A DNA stretch of 30,377 nt from Streptomyces sp. NRRL F-5727 (GTDB taxonomy: Bacteria; Actinomycetota; Actinomycetes; Streptomycetales; Streptomycetaceae). Under the pieces are notes generated by a model. The model was given only the letters and a program-made list of their open reading frames with translations, did not search any database and was not told the DNA's origin. The number at the start of each line of letters is the position of its first letter. Position 1 is the stretch's first letter. Position numbers and translations under genes: made by a program. The DNA lies in NCBI RefSeq assembly GCF_000719555.1, contig NZ_JOGX01000075.1, forward strand, positions 1-30,377, given 5' to 3'. This document shows, piece by piece, positions 13,190 through 21,090 of this stretch.

Positions 13190-14719
13190 TCAGTGGCCGA
13201 CGCCGCAGGCCGGGGTCTCGGCCGCCGGGAGCGGCTCGGGGACGCCGATCTTCGGCAGGCCCAGCAGCACGCCGGCCGGCTTGGCGGCGGCCGCGGCGGT
13301 GCGCTTCTCCCAGGCGTCGCCCGCGCGGGTGCGGCGGACGGCGGTGGTCGGGCCCTCGGCGAGCAGGTGGTGCGGGGCGGCGTAGGTGATCTCGACGGTC
13401 ACCACGTCGCCGGGGCGGACGTCCTCGTCGGGCTTGGTGAAGTGGACGAGCCGGTTGTCGGGGGCGCGGCCGGAGAGGCGGTGGGTGGTGCCGTCCTTGC
13501 GGCCCTCGCCCTCGGCGACCATGACCTCCAGGGTGCGGCCGACCTGCTTCTTGTTCTCGTCCCAGGAGATCTCCTCCTGGAGGGCGACCAGGCGCTCGTA
13601 ACGGGCCTGCACGACCTCCTTGGGGATCTGGCCGTCCATCTCGGCGGCCGGGGTGCCGGGGCGCTTGGAGTACTGGAAGGTGAAGGCGTTCGCAAAGCGG
13701 GCCTCGCGGACCACGTGCATGGTCTGCTCGAAGTCCTCCTCGGTCTCGCCGGGGAAGCCCACGATGATGTCGGTGGAGATCGCGGCGTGCGGGATCGCGG
13801 CGCGCACCTTCTCGATGATGCCGAGGAAGCGCTCCTGGCGGTACGAGCGGCGCATGGCCTTCAGGACCGTGTCCGAGCCGGACTGGAGCGGCATGTGCAG
13901 CTGCGGCATCACGTTCGGCGTCTCGGCCATGGCGGCGATGACGTCGTCGGTGAAGTCGCGCGGGTGCGGGGAGGTGAAGCGGACGCGCTCCAGGCCCTCG
14001 ATGGCGCCGCAGGCGCGCAGCAGCTTGCTGAACGCCTCGCGGTCGCCCAGGTCGGAGCCGTAGGCGTTCACGTTCTGGCCGAGCAGGGTGATCTCGGAGA
14101 CGCCCTCGGCGACCAGCGCCTCGATCTCGGCGAGGATGTCGCCGGGGCGGCGGTCCTCCTCCTTGCCGCGCAGGGCGGGGACGATGCAGAAGGTGCAGGT
14201 GTTGTTGCAGCCGACCGAGATGGAGACCCAGGCCGCGTACGCCGACTCGCGGCGGGTCGGCAGGGTGGAGGGGAACGCCTCCAGCGACTCGGCGATCTCG
14301 ACCTGCGCCTCCTGCTGGACGCGGGCGCGCTCCAGCAGGACCGGCAGCTTGCCGATGTTGTGGGTGCCGAAGACCACGTCGACCCAGGGGGCCCGCTTGA
14401 CGATGGTGTCGCGGTCCTTCTGGGCGAGGCAGCCGCCGACGGCGATCTGCATGCCCGGGCGCGCGGTCTTCATGGGGGCGAGGTGGCCGAGGTTGCCGTA
14501 CAGCTTGTTGTCGGCGTTCTCCCTCACCGCGCAGGTGTTGAAGACGACGACGTCGGCGCCGTCGGCCTCCTTGGGCGCGCGGACGTAGCCCGCCTCCTCC
14601 AGCAGACCGGAGAGCCGCTCGGAGTCGTGGACGTTCATCTGACACCCGTAGGTGCGAATGTCGTAGGTCTTCGGTCCTTCGATGCCCACTGTGAGACTCC
14701 GGTCGCTGCTGCTGGTCAT
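13190..14719 (-). CDS. miaB: tRNA-2-methylthio-N6-dimethylallyladenosine synthase MiaB
   Basis: Radical-SAM methylthiotransferase that adds the methylthio group to i6A37 in tRNA, the step after MiaA. The 509 residues show the UPF0004 domain with cluster cysteines Cys26 (TYGCQMN), Cys63 (NTCAVRE) and Cys97 (GGCLAQ), the radical-SAM motif CNNTCTFC (171-178), [12 protein letters not shown], and a C-terminal TRAM domain. A Pro/Ala-rich tail follows. The ATG at 14719 is chosen because TACTCT lies 7 nt upstream (leaderless start) and MTSSSDRS is a sensible N terminus; a TTG six codons upstream is less likely. It is divergent from the glxA-type regulator gene. Confidence 0.95.
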   Translation of the reverse strand: MTSSSDRSLTVGIEGPKTYDIRTYGCQMNVHDSERLSGLLEEAGYVRAPKEADGADVVVFNTCAVRENADNKLYGNLGHLAPMKTARPGMQIAVGGCLAQKDRDTIVKRAPWVDVVFGTHNIGKLPVLLERARVQQEAQVEIAESLEAFPSTLPTRRESAYAAWVSISVGCNNTCTFCIVPALRGKEEDRRPGDILAEIEALVAEGVSEITLLGQNVNAYGSDLGDREAFSKLLRACGAIEGLERVRFTSPHPRDFTDDVIAAMAETPNVMPQLHMPLQSGSDTVLKAMRRSYRQERFLGIIEKVRAAIPHAAISTDIIVGFPGETEEDFEQTMHVVREARFANAFTFQYSKRPGTPAAEMDGQIPKEVVQARYERLVALQEEISWDENKKQVGRTLEVMVAEGEGRKDGTTHRLSGRAPDNRLVHFTKPDEDVRPGDVVTVEITYAAPHHLLAEGPTTAVRRTRAGDAWEKRTAAAAAKPAGVLLGLPKIGVPEPLPAAETPACGVGH

Positions 14720-14722
14720 GCC

Positions 14723-14742
14723 TTCAAGAGTATTCAAGAGTA
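14723..14742 (-). promoter_or_regulatory. Duplicated -10 element upstream of miaB
   Basis: TACTCTTGAA is present twice head to tail on the minus strand (14742-14733 and 14732-14723). The proximal TACTCT (14732-14727) is exactly 7 nt from the miaB ATG, the spacing of a leaderless promoter; the distal copy would start transcription 10 nt earlier. Confidence 0.6.
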
Positions 14743-14777
14743 GGCGCTCCCCAGCGGGCTCCGTCCGGCCCCGGTGT

Positions 14778-14814
14778 CCGGATGTGACAGGGAATCGTCA
14801 TTGCCGTCATCCGG
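14778..14814. promoter_or_regulatory. Inverted repeat upstream of the GlxA-type regulator gene
   Basis: CCGGATG (14778-14784) and CATCCGG (14808-14814) form a perfect 7-bp inverted repeat with a 23-nt spacer, ending 22 nt before the regulator ATG. AraC-type regulators often bind near their own promoter; the assignment is inference. Confidence 0.3.
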
Positions 14815-14836
14815 GGGTGCGGGCGAGGGTGGGGAC

Positions 14837-15865
14837 ATGACCGAGACGCACTCCTCCACCAGCCCCGGCGGGCACTCCGTCCACCGGGTCGTCGTCGCGG
14901 TCTTCCCCGACGTGGACCTGCTCGACGTCACCGGGCCGGCCGAGGTGTTCGCGCTGGCCGACCGGGAGGCGGGGTGCGACCGCTACCGGGTGCGGCTGGC
15001 CGCGCCCGGCGGCGCCGGGGAGGTGCGGACCTCGGCGGGGGTGCGGCTGGTCGCCGACCTCGGCTTCGACGAGGTCGGCGCGGACGTCGACACCCTCCTG
15101 GTGCCGGGGGCCGTGGACCCGGCTCCGGACGGCGGGGTCGTCGCCCGGCTCGACCCGGAGGTCGTGCGGTGGGTGCGGGAGACCGCACCGCACGCCCGGC
15201 GGGTGGCGTCGGTCTGCGTCGGCGCGCACGTCCTGGCGGCGGCCGGTCTCCTCGACGGCCGGACCGCGACGACCCACTGGTCGACGGCCGCGCAACTGGC
15301 GGCCGAGCATCCGGAGGTCGCCGTCGACCCCGATCCGATCTTCGTACGGACGGACCGGGGCCGGCTCTGGACCGGGGCCGGGATCAGCGCCTGCCTCGAC
15401 CTGTCGCTCGCCCTGGTGGCCGAGGACCTGGGCGAGGAGACCGCGCTCGCGGTCGCCCGGCAGCTCGTGATGTATCTGAAGCGGCAGGGCGGGCAGAGCC
15501 AGTTCTCGGTGCCGCTGAGCCGTCCGGCGGCCGGCCGGCGGGACATCGACGAACTGCGGCTCTGGATCGCGGACCACCTGGACGGGGACCTGTCCACGGA
15601 GCGGCTGGCCGGCCGGATGTGCCTGAGCGAGCGGCACTTCGCCCGGGTCTTCACGCAGGAGACGGGGTCCAGCCCCGCCGCCTATGTGGAGGCGGCCCGG
15701 ATCGAGGTGGCCCGGCGCCATCTGGAGACCTCGGACGCGCCGCTCGCGGAGGTGGCGGCGCGGGCGGGGCTCGGCTCGGTGGAGACCCTGCACCGGGCGT
15801 TCCGCCGGCAGCTCGCGACCACGCCGGCGGCCTACCGGCGCCGCTTCCGCACCGGGGCCGGCTGA
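14837..15865 (+). CDS. GlxA family transcriptional regulator (DJ-1/PfpI-like domain plus AraC HTH)
   Basis: 342 residues. The N-terminal half is a class I glutamine-amidotransferase/DJ-1 fold (about 17-190) with VDLLDVTGPAEVF and the elbow VCVGAHVLAAAGLLDGR, whose Cys127 sits where DJ-1 proteins have the nucleophile. The C-terminal part has the double AraC helix-turn-helix (about 245-338) with MCLSERHFARVFTQETGSSP and RHLETSDAPLAEVA. Such proteins sense a small molecule and control a nearby operon. The ATG has a purine-rich GGGTGGGGA upstream. The cysteine hydrolase gene follows after 85 nt on the same strand, a common pairing, and is its likely target. Confidence 0.9.
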   Translation: MTETHSSTSPGGHSVHRVVVAVFPDVDLLDVTGPAEVFALADREAGCDRYRVRLAAPGGAGEVRTSAGVRLVADLGFDEVGADVDTLLVPGAVDPAPDGGVVARLDPEVVRWVRETAPHARRVASVCVGAHVLAAAGLLDGRTATTHWSTAAQLAAEHPEVAVDPDPIFVRTDRGRLWTGAGISACLDLSLALVAEDLGEETALAVARQLVMYLKRQGGQSQFSVPLSRPAAGRRDIDELRLWIADHLDGDLSTERLAGRMCLSERHFARVFTQETGSSPAAYVEAARIEVARRHLETSDAPLAEVAARAGLGSVETLHRAFRRQLATTPAAYRRRFRTGAG

Positions 15866-15950
15866 CGGCCCCCGGCTTCTGTTCACCCCACCGCCGTGGG
15901 CGGCTTCGCCACGCCCGCGCACGATCCGTTTCCTCATGAAAGGCACCGAC

Positions 15951-16571
15951 ATGTCCGTCACTCCGTCCACCCCCCTGCGTTCCCTCTCCGGTCTGTCCGA
16001 CGAGCCGGCCCGGCTCTCCGAGGCGGTCCTGGTCCTCATCGACGTCCAGAACACCTACCGCTCCGGGGTGATGGCGCTGGAGGGCGCCGAGGAGGCCGTC
16101 GCCGAGGCCGCGCGGCTCCTGGCCCGGGCCCGGGCGGCCGGCACCCCGGTCGTCCACGTCCAGCACGACGGCGGCGCGGGCTCCCCGTACGACCTCACCG
16201 CCCACGTCGGCGCGATCAGCGACGAGGTGGCCCCGGCCGAGGGCGAGCCGGTCGTGGTGAAGAACTTCCCGAACGCCTTCCACGCCACCGACCTGGAGAA
16301 GGTCCTGACCGGCCTCGGCTTCGCGGCCGGCGGCGGGAAGGACCTGGTCCTCGCCGGGTTCATGACCCACATGTGCGTCAACCACACGGCCCAGGCCGCG
16401 TTCAACCTGGGCTACCGGCCGACCGTCGTCGCCGAGGCCACCGCGACCCGGGCGCTCACCGCGCCGGACGGCACGGTCGTGCCGGCCGCCGAGCTCAAGC
16501 GGGCCGCGCTGACCGGGCTGACCGACGTGTTCGCGGTCGTGGTGCCGACGGCCGCGGACCTGCCGGCCTGA
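15951..16571 (+). CDS. Cysteine hydrolase of the isochorismatase family
   Basis: 206-residue single-domain hydrolase. The catalytic triad of the family is readable: Asp31 in LVLIDVQNTY, Lys104 in VVVKNFPNAF and Cys142 in GFMTHMCVNHTAQ. The family includes isochorismatases, nicotinamidases and N-carbamoyl amidases; nothing in the sequence fixes the substrate. The ATG at 15951 has AAAGG 8 nt upstream; an ATG five codons earlier at 15936 is possible but has a poorer site. The gene probably forms a unit with the GlxA-type regulator gene. Confidence 0.88.
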   Translation: MSVTPSTPLRSLSGLSDEPARLSEAVLVLIDVQNTYRSGVMALEGAEEAVAEAARLLARARAAGTPVVHVQHDGGAGSPYDLTAHVGAISDEVAPAEGEPVVVKNFPNAFHATDLEKVLTGLGFAAGGGKDLVLAGFMTHMCVNHTAQAAFNLGYRPTVVAEATATRALTAPDGTVVPAAELKRAALTGLTDVFAVVVPTAADLPA

Positions 16572-16643
16572 GCCACCGGCCCCTGCGGTTTTCCGCAGGT
16601 GTGCCGGACGGGAACGCGCATACCGGCTCCGAGCCGTGGTTCC

Positions 16644-16649
16644 TAGCGT
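16644..16649 (+). promoter_or_regulatory. Candidate -10 element for the DedA gene
   Basis: TAGCGT lies 57 nt before the DedA ATG in the 135-nt gap after the cysteine hydrolase gene. No clear -35 was found, so the call is tentative. Confidence 0.3.
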
Positions 16650-16706
16650 GGGGAGGGTCGCCCGGCGGGTCCGCCGGGCGGCCTTCCCCACAGCCATGGA
16701 GGGCTC

Positions 16707-17369
16707 ATGACGCCGTTCCCGACCGCTCTCGCCCAGCAGCCCGCCGACGGCGTCGCCGGCTGGGCGGCCGGCCTCGTCGACACGCTCGGGGGGCCGGGCG
16801 CCGGGGCCGCCATCGCGCTGGAGAACCTCTTCCCGCCGCTGCCGAGCGAGGTGATCCTGCCGCTGACCGGCTTCGCCGCCGGGCAGGGCGTGCTGAGCCT
16901 GGCCTCGGCCCTGTTCTGGACGACGCTCGGCTCGGTGGTGGGCGCGCTGGCCCTGTACGGGATCGGCGCGCTCTTCGGCCGGGAGCGGATGTACGCGCTC
17001 TGGGCGCGGCTGCCGCTGGTGAAGGTGACGGACCTGGAGCGGACCGAGGCGTGGTTCCGGCGGCACGGCACCAAGGCGGTCCTGCTGGGCCGGATGGTGC
17101 CGATCTTCCGCAGCCTGATCTCGGTGCCCGCCGGGGTGGAGCGGATGCCGGTCCCGCTCTTCCTGCTCCTCACCACCGCGGGCAGCCTCGTCTGGAACAG
17201 CGTCCTGGTCCTCGCCGGCTACGCCCTCGGCGACCGCTGGGAGCTGGTCGAGTCGTACGTGGGCGTGGCCTCGAAGGCCGTCGTCGTCCTGGTCCTCGCG
17301 GCGGCCGCGACCTGGCTGGTGGTACGGCTCCGGGGGCGCGGGGCGGAGCCCCGTCACCGGCGCGCCTAG
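16707..17369 (+). CDS. DedA family (SNARE-associated/VTT domain) membrane protein
   Basis: 220-residue polytopic membrane protein of the DedA superfamily, whose members include lipid (undecaprenyl phosphate) transporters. Signature residues are present: an acidic Glu39 before FPPLPSE (42-48), and GRMVPIFR with Arg129, Pro132 and Arg135. About five hydrophobic segments are visible. The ATG has GGAGG 4 nt upstream. Its TAG stop codon is itself part of the presumed -10 hexamer of the next gene. No partner gene shows its substrate. Confidence 0.9.
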   Translation: MTPFPTALAQQPADGVAGWAAGLVDTLGGPGAGAAIALENLFPPLPSEVILPLTGFAAGQGVLSLASALFWTTLGSVVGALALYGIGALFGRERMYALWARLPLVKVTDLERTEAWFRRHGTKAVLLGRMVPIFRSLISVPAGVERMPVPLFLLLTTAGSLVWNSVLVLAGYALGDRWELVESYVGVASKAVVVLVLAAAATWLVVRLRGRGAEPRHRRA

Positions 17370-17372
17370 GGT
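17367..17372 (+). promoter_or_regulatory. -10 element of a leaderless histidine kinase promoter
   Basis: TAGGGT lies exactly 7 nt before the GTG at 17380. Its first three bases are the stop codon of the DedA gene. Confidence 0.6.
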
Positions 17373-17379
17373 GGGGCGG

Positions 17380-18528
17380 GTGATCGGGGGCAAGAGGTCG
17401 AGGGCCGCTCGGGCGGTGGGCGTGGCGGCCGGCTGCGCGTCGGCGGTGCCGGGGCTGTTGTACCTGGTGGGGACGGGGGTGCCGCTCGGCGCCCTGCTGT
17501 TGTGGCCGCGCACGCGCGCGTACGCCCTCCGGATCCTGACCGGCGGCGCGCGGCCCCTGGTGGGGCTGGAGCGGAGGCGCCGGGAGCGCTTCTTCGGCGA
17601 CCGCTTCCCGGAGGCGTACGAGGGCGAGGGCGACGCCCTGCGGTATCTGGCCGTCCGGTCCTGGACGGGGCTCGTCTGCGCGGTCGTGCTGGCGCTGCTC
17701 GGCTTCGGTCTGGTGCTCGCGGTGCTGCTCGTCGGCGGTGTGGTGCGCGGGGCCTTCGGTCCCGCCGAGCTGCTGGCCCAGCTCGTCCTCGGGGGCGTCC
17801 TGCTCTTCCTCGGCCTCCAGGGGCTCTCCGCGCTGACCGCGCTCGACGCCCGGCTGGCCCGGGAGCACTTCGGGCCGTCGGAGCGGGAGCTGCTGCGGCG
17901 CCGGATCGACGAGCTGTCGGTCAGCCGCGCGGCCGTCGTGCGGGCCGTGGACGCGGAGCGGCGGCGGATCGAGCGGGACCTCCACGACGGGGTGCAGCAG
18001 CGGCTCGTGGCGCTCGCCATGCTGATCGGACGGGCGCGCCGGGGCGGTGGCCGGGACCCGGAGCGGGCGGCGGAGCTGCTGGGGCAGGCGCACCGGGAGG
18101 CGCAGGAGGTGCTGGCCGAACTGCGCGAGGTGGCCTGGCGGGCGTACCCGTCGGCACTGGACAGCCTCGGCCTGGAGGAGGCGCTCGGCGGGGTGGCGCA
18201 GCGGTGCGCGCTGCCGCTGCGGATCGCGTACGAGGTGGCGGGGCCGCTCCCCCGCCCGGTGGAGACGGCCGCGTACTTCGTCGTCTCCGAGGCCGTCACC
18301 AACGCGGCCAAGCACGCGGACGCCTCGGCCGTCTCGGTACGGGTCGCGGCGGCGCCCGGCGGCCCGCTCCTGGTGCGGATCGAGGACGACGGCCGGGGCG
18401 GCGCGGATCCGGCGGGCGGCGGCCTGACCGGGCTGCGCGGGCGGGTCGCCGCGCTCGACGGCGTCCTGCGGATCGACAGCCCCCTCGGGGGACCCACCAC
18501 CATCGTCGCGGAGCTGCCGTGCGTGTGA
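17380..18528 (+). CDS. NarL-type sensor histidine kinase
   Basis: 382-residue membrane kinase. The N-terminal half has hydrophobic segments (about 21-42, 96-122 and 128-150) around a cytoplasmic-looking RRRRERFFGDRFPE stretch; there is no large outside sensor domain. The HisKA_3 site is ERDLHDGVQQRL with His202, followed by a small HATPase domain with SEAVTNAAKHA, EDDGRGG and GGLTGLRGRVAALDG. The GTG at 17380 is preferred over a GTG three codons upstream because TAGGGT lies 7 nt before it. It overlaps the response regulator gene by 10 nt, so the two are translated from one mRNA. The signal is unknown. Confidence 0.9.
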   Translation: MIGGKRSRAARAVGVAAGCASAVPGLLYLVGTGVPLGALLLWPRTRAYALRILTGGARPLVGLERRRRERFFGDRFPEAYEGEGDALRYLAVRSWTGLVCAVVLALLGFGLVLAVLLVGGVVRGAFGPAELLAQLVLGGVLLFLGLQGLSALTALDARLAREHFGPSERELLRRRIDELSVSRAAVVRAVDAERRRIERDLHDGVQQRLVALAMLIGRARRGGGRDPERAAELLGQAHREAQEVLAELREVAWRAYPSALDSLGLEEALGGVAQRCALPLRIAYEVAGPLPRPVETAAYFVVSEAVTNAAKHADASAVSVRVAAAPGGPLLVRIEDDGRGGADPAGGGLTGLRGRVAALDGVLRIDSPLGGPTTIVAELPCV

Positions 18529-19163
18529 TCCTGGCCGAGGACTCGACCCTGCTGCGGGAGGGGCTCGCCCGTCTGCTCGCGGAGGAGGGGCACGAGGTCG
18601 CCGGCGCGTTCGGCGACGCGGAGACGCTGGTGGCCGAGGCGGAGGCGCTCCGCCCGGACGTAGTCGTGGTGGACATCCGGATGCCGCCGACGCACACCGA
18701 CGAGGGCCTGCGGGCGGCCGTCGAGATCCGCGAGCGGCTGCCCGGGACGGGCGTCCTGGTGCTGTCGCAACACGTCGAGCGGAGTTACGCGGCCCGGCTC
18801 CTCGCGGCCGGCGCCGAGCGGGTCGGCTATCTGCTGAAGGACCGGGTGGCGCAGGTCGAGGAGTTCCTGGACGCGCTGGAGCGGATCCACGCGGGCGGGG
18901 CGGCGATCGACCCGGAGGTCGTCCGGCAGCTGGTGGTCCGCAGCGCGCACGCCGATCCGCTGGCCCGGCTGACCCCGCGCGAGCGGGAGGTGCTCCAGGT
19001 GCTGGCGGAGGGGTACACGAACGCGGCGATCGCGCGCCGGCTGCACCTGTCGCTGAGCGCGGTGGAGAAGCACCTCAACGCCGTCTTCGACAAGCTGGAG
19101 CTGCGCGGGACCGAGGGCCACAGCCCCCGGATCCTCGCGGTCCTGCGGTACCTGGAGGCGTAG
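18519..19163 (+). CDS. NarL/FixJ (LuxR) family response regulator
   Basis: 214 residues: receiver domain with phospho-acceptor Asp52 in VVVVDIRMP and Lys in LLKDRV, then a LuxR helix-turn-helix with LTPREREVLQVLAEGYTNAAIA and SAVEKHLNAVFDKL. The GTG at 18519 has GGAG 5 nt upstream and overlaps the end of the kinase gene, so they form a cognate pair. Its stop is only 3 nt from the stop of the convergent sugar kinase gene, leaving no space for a terminator between them. Target genes are not evident. Confidence 0.92.
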   Translation: MRVILAEDSTLLREGLARLLAEEGHEVAGAFGDAETLVAEAEALRPDVVVVDIRMPPTHTDEGLRAAVEIRERLPGTGVLVLSQHVERSYAARLLAAGAERVGYLLKDRVAQVEEFLDALERIHAGGAAIDPEVVRQLVVRSAHADPLARLTPREREVLQVLAEGYTNAAIARRLHLSLSAVEKHLNAVFDKLELRGTEGHSPRILAVLRYLEA

Positions 19164-19166
19164 CCC

Positions 19167-20336
19167 TCAGACGGGGGCGCCGGTGAGGAGGGCGTGCAGG
19201 CGCAGCAGGGTGCGGTCGTCGCCGAAGCCGCCCGCCTTGATGACGACGGGGACCGGGGCGAGGCCGGCGGGGCCGGCGAGGGTGCCGCGGGCGATGCCGG
19301 GCTCGGGTTCGTCGTGGAGGTCGATGCCGTGGGCGCCGAGCGCGCGGAGCACGGCCTCGGCGGTCTCGCCGCCGGTGAGCACCAGCCCGTCGAAGGGGGC
19401 GCGGTCGGCGAGGGCGGCCACGGACTCGGCGAGCCGGCGGGTCAACTCGGCGGGCTCGGCGCGGCGTTCGTGGGGCGTGTGGAGGACGCGTACGGGGGTG
19501 TCGGCGGCCCGCAGCGGGTCGGCGGTGTCGGAGCTGACCGCGCCGGGCGCGGCGGCGAGCAGGTCGAGCTGGCGGCGGGTGGCGGGGTTGGCGCTGCCGA
19601 CGGCGACCAGGGGGCGGGCGGCGGGCGGGAGTTCGCCGGCCGCGGCCGAGGGGTCCGGGTGGGTGTGGTGGCGGGCGAGGGCGGCGGCGAGGCCCGGGGA
19701 GCCGACCCACAGGACGGCCCGGTGGTCGGGGACGGCGGCGACGATCCGGTCCAGGTCGGCGTCGGTGGCGGCGGAGCAGACGAACAGCCCGCCCTCGGCG
19801 AGGAGTCCGGGCAGGTGCGCGGTCCGGTCGGGGTCGACGAGGACGGCGTCCGGGAGGATCCGGGCGAGGTCGGCGGTCCGGACGGGGTGGGCGGGGTCGC
19901 GGGCGAACTCGCTCTCGTCGACCCGTACGCCGCGCACGTGCTGGACGCCCGCGAGCGTGGTGCGACCCTCGGCGGGGAAGGCGGGGGCGATCACCACCGA
20001 CGGCCGGCCGGAGCCCTCCCGCGCGGCGCGGATCTCGGCGGCGACGTGCCCGCGCAGGGTCGAGTCGACGGTCTTGAGGAGCAGCCCCGCCCCGGCCAGG
20101 GCGCGGGCCGCCTCCCGGGTGCGGTCCGCCGCCGCGTCCGCGTCCACGAGCCGGCTGCCGAGGTCCACGGCGAGGACCCCGTCCTCCTGCCCGTGGCCGG
20201 CGAGCGGGCTGCCGGAGAGCAGGACCCGGGCCCGGTGGCCGGCCCGGCGGAACGGCGCCGCCCCGTCCCCCGCACTGGTCAGGTCGTCGGCGAGGACGGC
20301 GACGCGGGGCGGGGTGACGGGCGGGGCGGAGTGCAT
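19167..20336 (-). CDS. Four-carbon acid sugar kinase family protein (DUF1537)
   Basis: 389-residue ATP-dependent kinase of the family that phosphorylates four-carbon acid sugars such as erythronate, threonate and 3-oxo-tetronate. Typical motifs are present: VLADDLTSAGD at the start, LLKTVDSTLRGH, VIAPAFPAEGRTT, VAVGSANPATRRQ, and in the C-terminal half VLTGGETAEAV and VIKAGGFGD. The ATG has GAGGA 9 nt upstream. Usual partners (a PdxA-like dehydrogenase, an aldolase or isomerase, a DeoR or GntR regulator) are absent from the window, so the gene stands alone and the true substrate is open. It converges on the response regulator gene. Confidence 0.87.
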   Translation of the reverse strand: MHSAPPVTPPRVAVLADDLTSAGDGAAPFRRAGHRARVLLSGSPLAGHGQEDGVLAVDLGSRLVDADAAADRTREAARALAGAGLLLKTVDSTLRGHVAAEIRAAREGSGRPSVVIAPAFPAEGRTTLAGVQHVRGVRVDESEFARDPAHPVRTADLARILPDAVLVDPDRTAHLPGLLAEGGLFVCSAATDADLDRIVAAVPDHRAVLWVGSPGLAAALARHHTHPDPSAAAGELPPAARPLVAVGSANPATRRQLDLLAAAPGAVSSDTADPLRAADTPVRVLHTPHERRAEPAELTRRLAESVAALADRAPFDGLVLTGGETAEAVLRALGAHGIDLHDEPEPGIARGTLAGPAGLAPVPVVIKAGGFGDDRTLLRLHALLTGAPV

Positions 20337-20668
20337 CGGCGGCTTCCTCGGGTCGTACGGGCGCGGACGGGACGGACGCGTGCGGTGCCGGTCCCGGCCT
20401 CACGGGGGACGGGCGGCGGTGCCGGTCCCCACCCTCACGTGCCCGGGCCCGTCCGGTCCAGCGGGAACGGGCCACGGGCACTGCCGGTACTCCCGTGGGA
20501 CGGGGGGCGACCCGGCGGCTCGGCTGGGCCAGGGGCGGGCAGGGGGAACTGCCTCAAGATCACCGAGCGCGTCCGACGCTAACCGCACGGAGCCCGGCGC
20601 CACGGCAGGACACACGGCACGGCACCCCGGCGCAGACCCGCTCACCAGTTCGGCGGAGCGCGTTCCCC

Positions 20669-20925
20669 GGCTCACGGCGGTCCGGCGATCCGGCGATCCC
20701 CGGCTCACGGTGGTCGGTCGATCCCCGCTTACGGCGGTCCGGCGTTCCCCGGCTCAAGGCGGTCCGGCGTTTCCCGGCTCACGGCGGTCCGGCGTTCTCC
20801 GGCTCAAGGCGGTCCGGCGTCCCCCGGCTCACGGCGGTCCGGCGTTTCCCGGCTCAAGGCGGTCCGGCGTCCCCCGGCTCACGGCGTCCCCTGGCCCGCC
20901 GCTCAAGGCGGTCCCGTGATCCTGA
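20669..20925. repeat. Tandem array of 25-bp units alternating in a 50-bp pattern
   Basis: Units of the form GGCTCA(C/A)GGCGGTCCGGCG plus 5 variable bases start at 20702, about 20726, 20751, 20776, 20801, 20826, 20851, 20876 and about 20900. A divergent first unit at 20669 has an internal 8-bp duplication. From 20751 onward the sixth-position variant alternates A, C, A, C, A, C, and the tails tend to alternate too, so the present array looks like copies of a 50-bp dimer. There are no unique spacers. Confidence 0.92.
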
Positions 20926-21077
20926 TCCGTGGCGCAGGGTGGCCCTCCCGCCACCGCCGGCCACCAGGGGACACGCACGGCCACGGACGGCCACCGCGCG
21001 CCACCGACGGCGGCCGCGCAGCGGACATCACAGGCTCCCGCGCCCGGTCGCCCTGGTCAGGGGCGCGGGCCACCTGG

Positions 21078-21083
21078 CAGGAT
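21078..21083 (+). promoter_or_regulatory. -10-like element for a leaderless TAXI gene
   Basis: CAGGAT lies exactly 7 nt before the ATG at 21091. It differs from TANNNT at the first base but fits the spacing of the other leaderless starts in the window. Confidence 0.45.
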
Positions 21084-21090
21084 CGCTGGC

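Larger units (their letters stand above)
20337..21090. other. Long intergenic region holding a tandem repeat array
   Basis: The 754 nt between the sugar kinase start and the TAXI gene hold no convincing gene. The left third is GC-rich with a repeated GGTGCCGGTCCC; the middle carries the 25-bp array (20669-20925); the right end has imperfect CGGCCAC repeats (about 20945-21010) and then the TAXI promoter. Frames open across it have no ribosome site, and a 25-bp period would shift frame at every unit. Confidence 0.7.

Noticed and set aside
19161..19169. A terminator between the response regulator and sugar kinase genes
   Set aside because: The stop codons are only 3 nt apart, so any termination must occur inside the opposite gene; no strong hairpin was seen there.
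20669..20925. Regular repeats taken as a CRISPR array
   Set aside because: Units are directly abutting with a 25-bp total period and no unique spacers, and there are no cas genes in the window.
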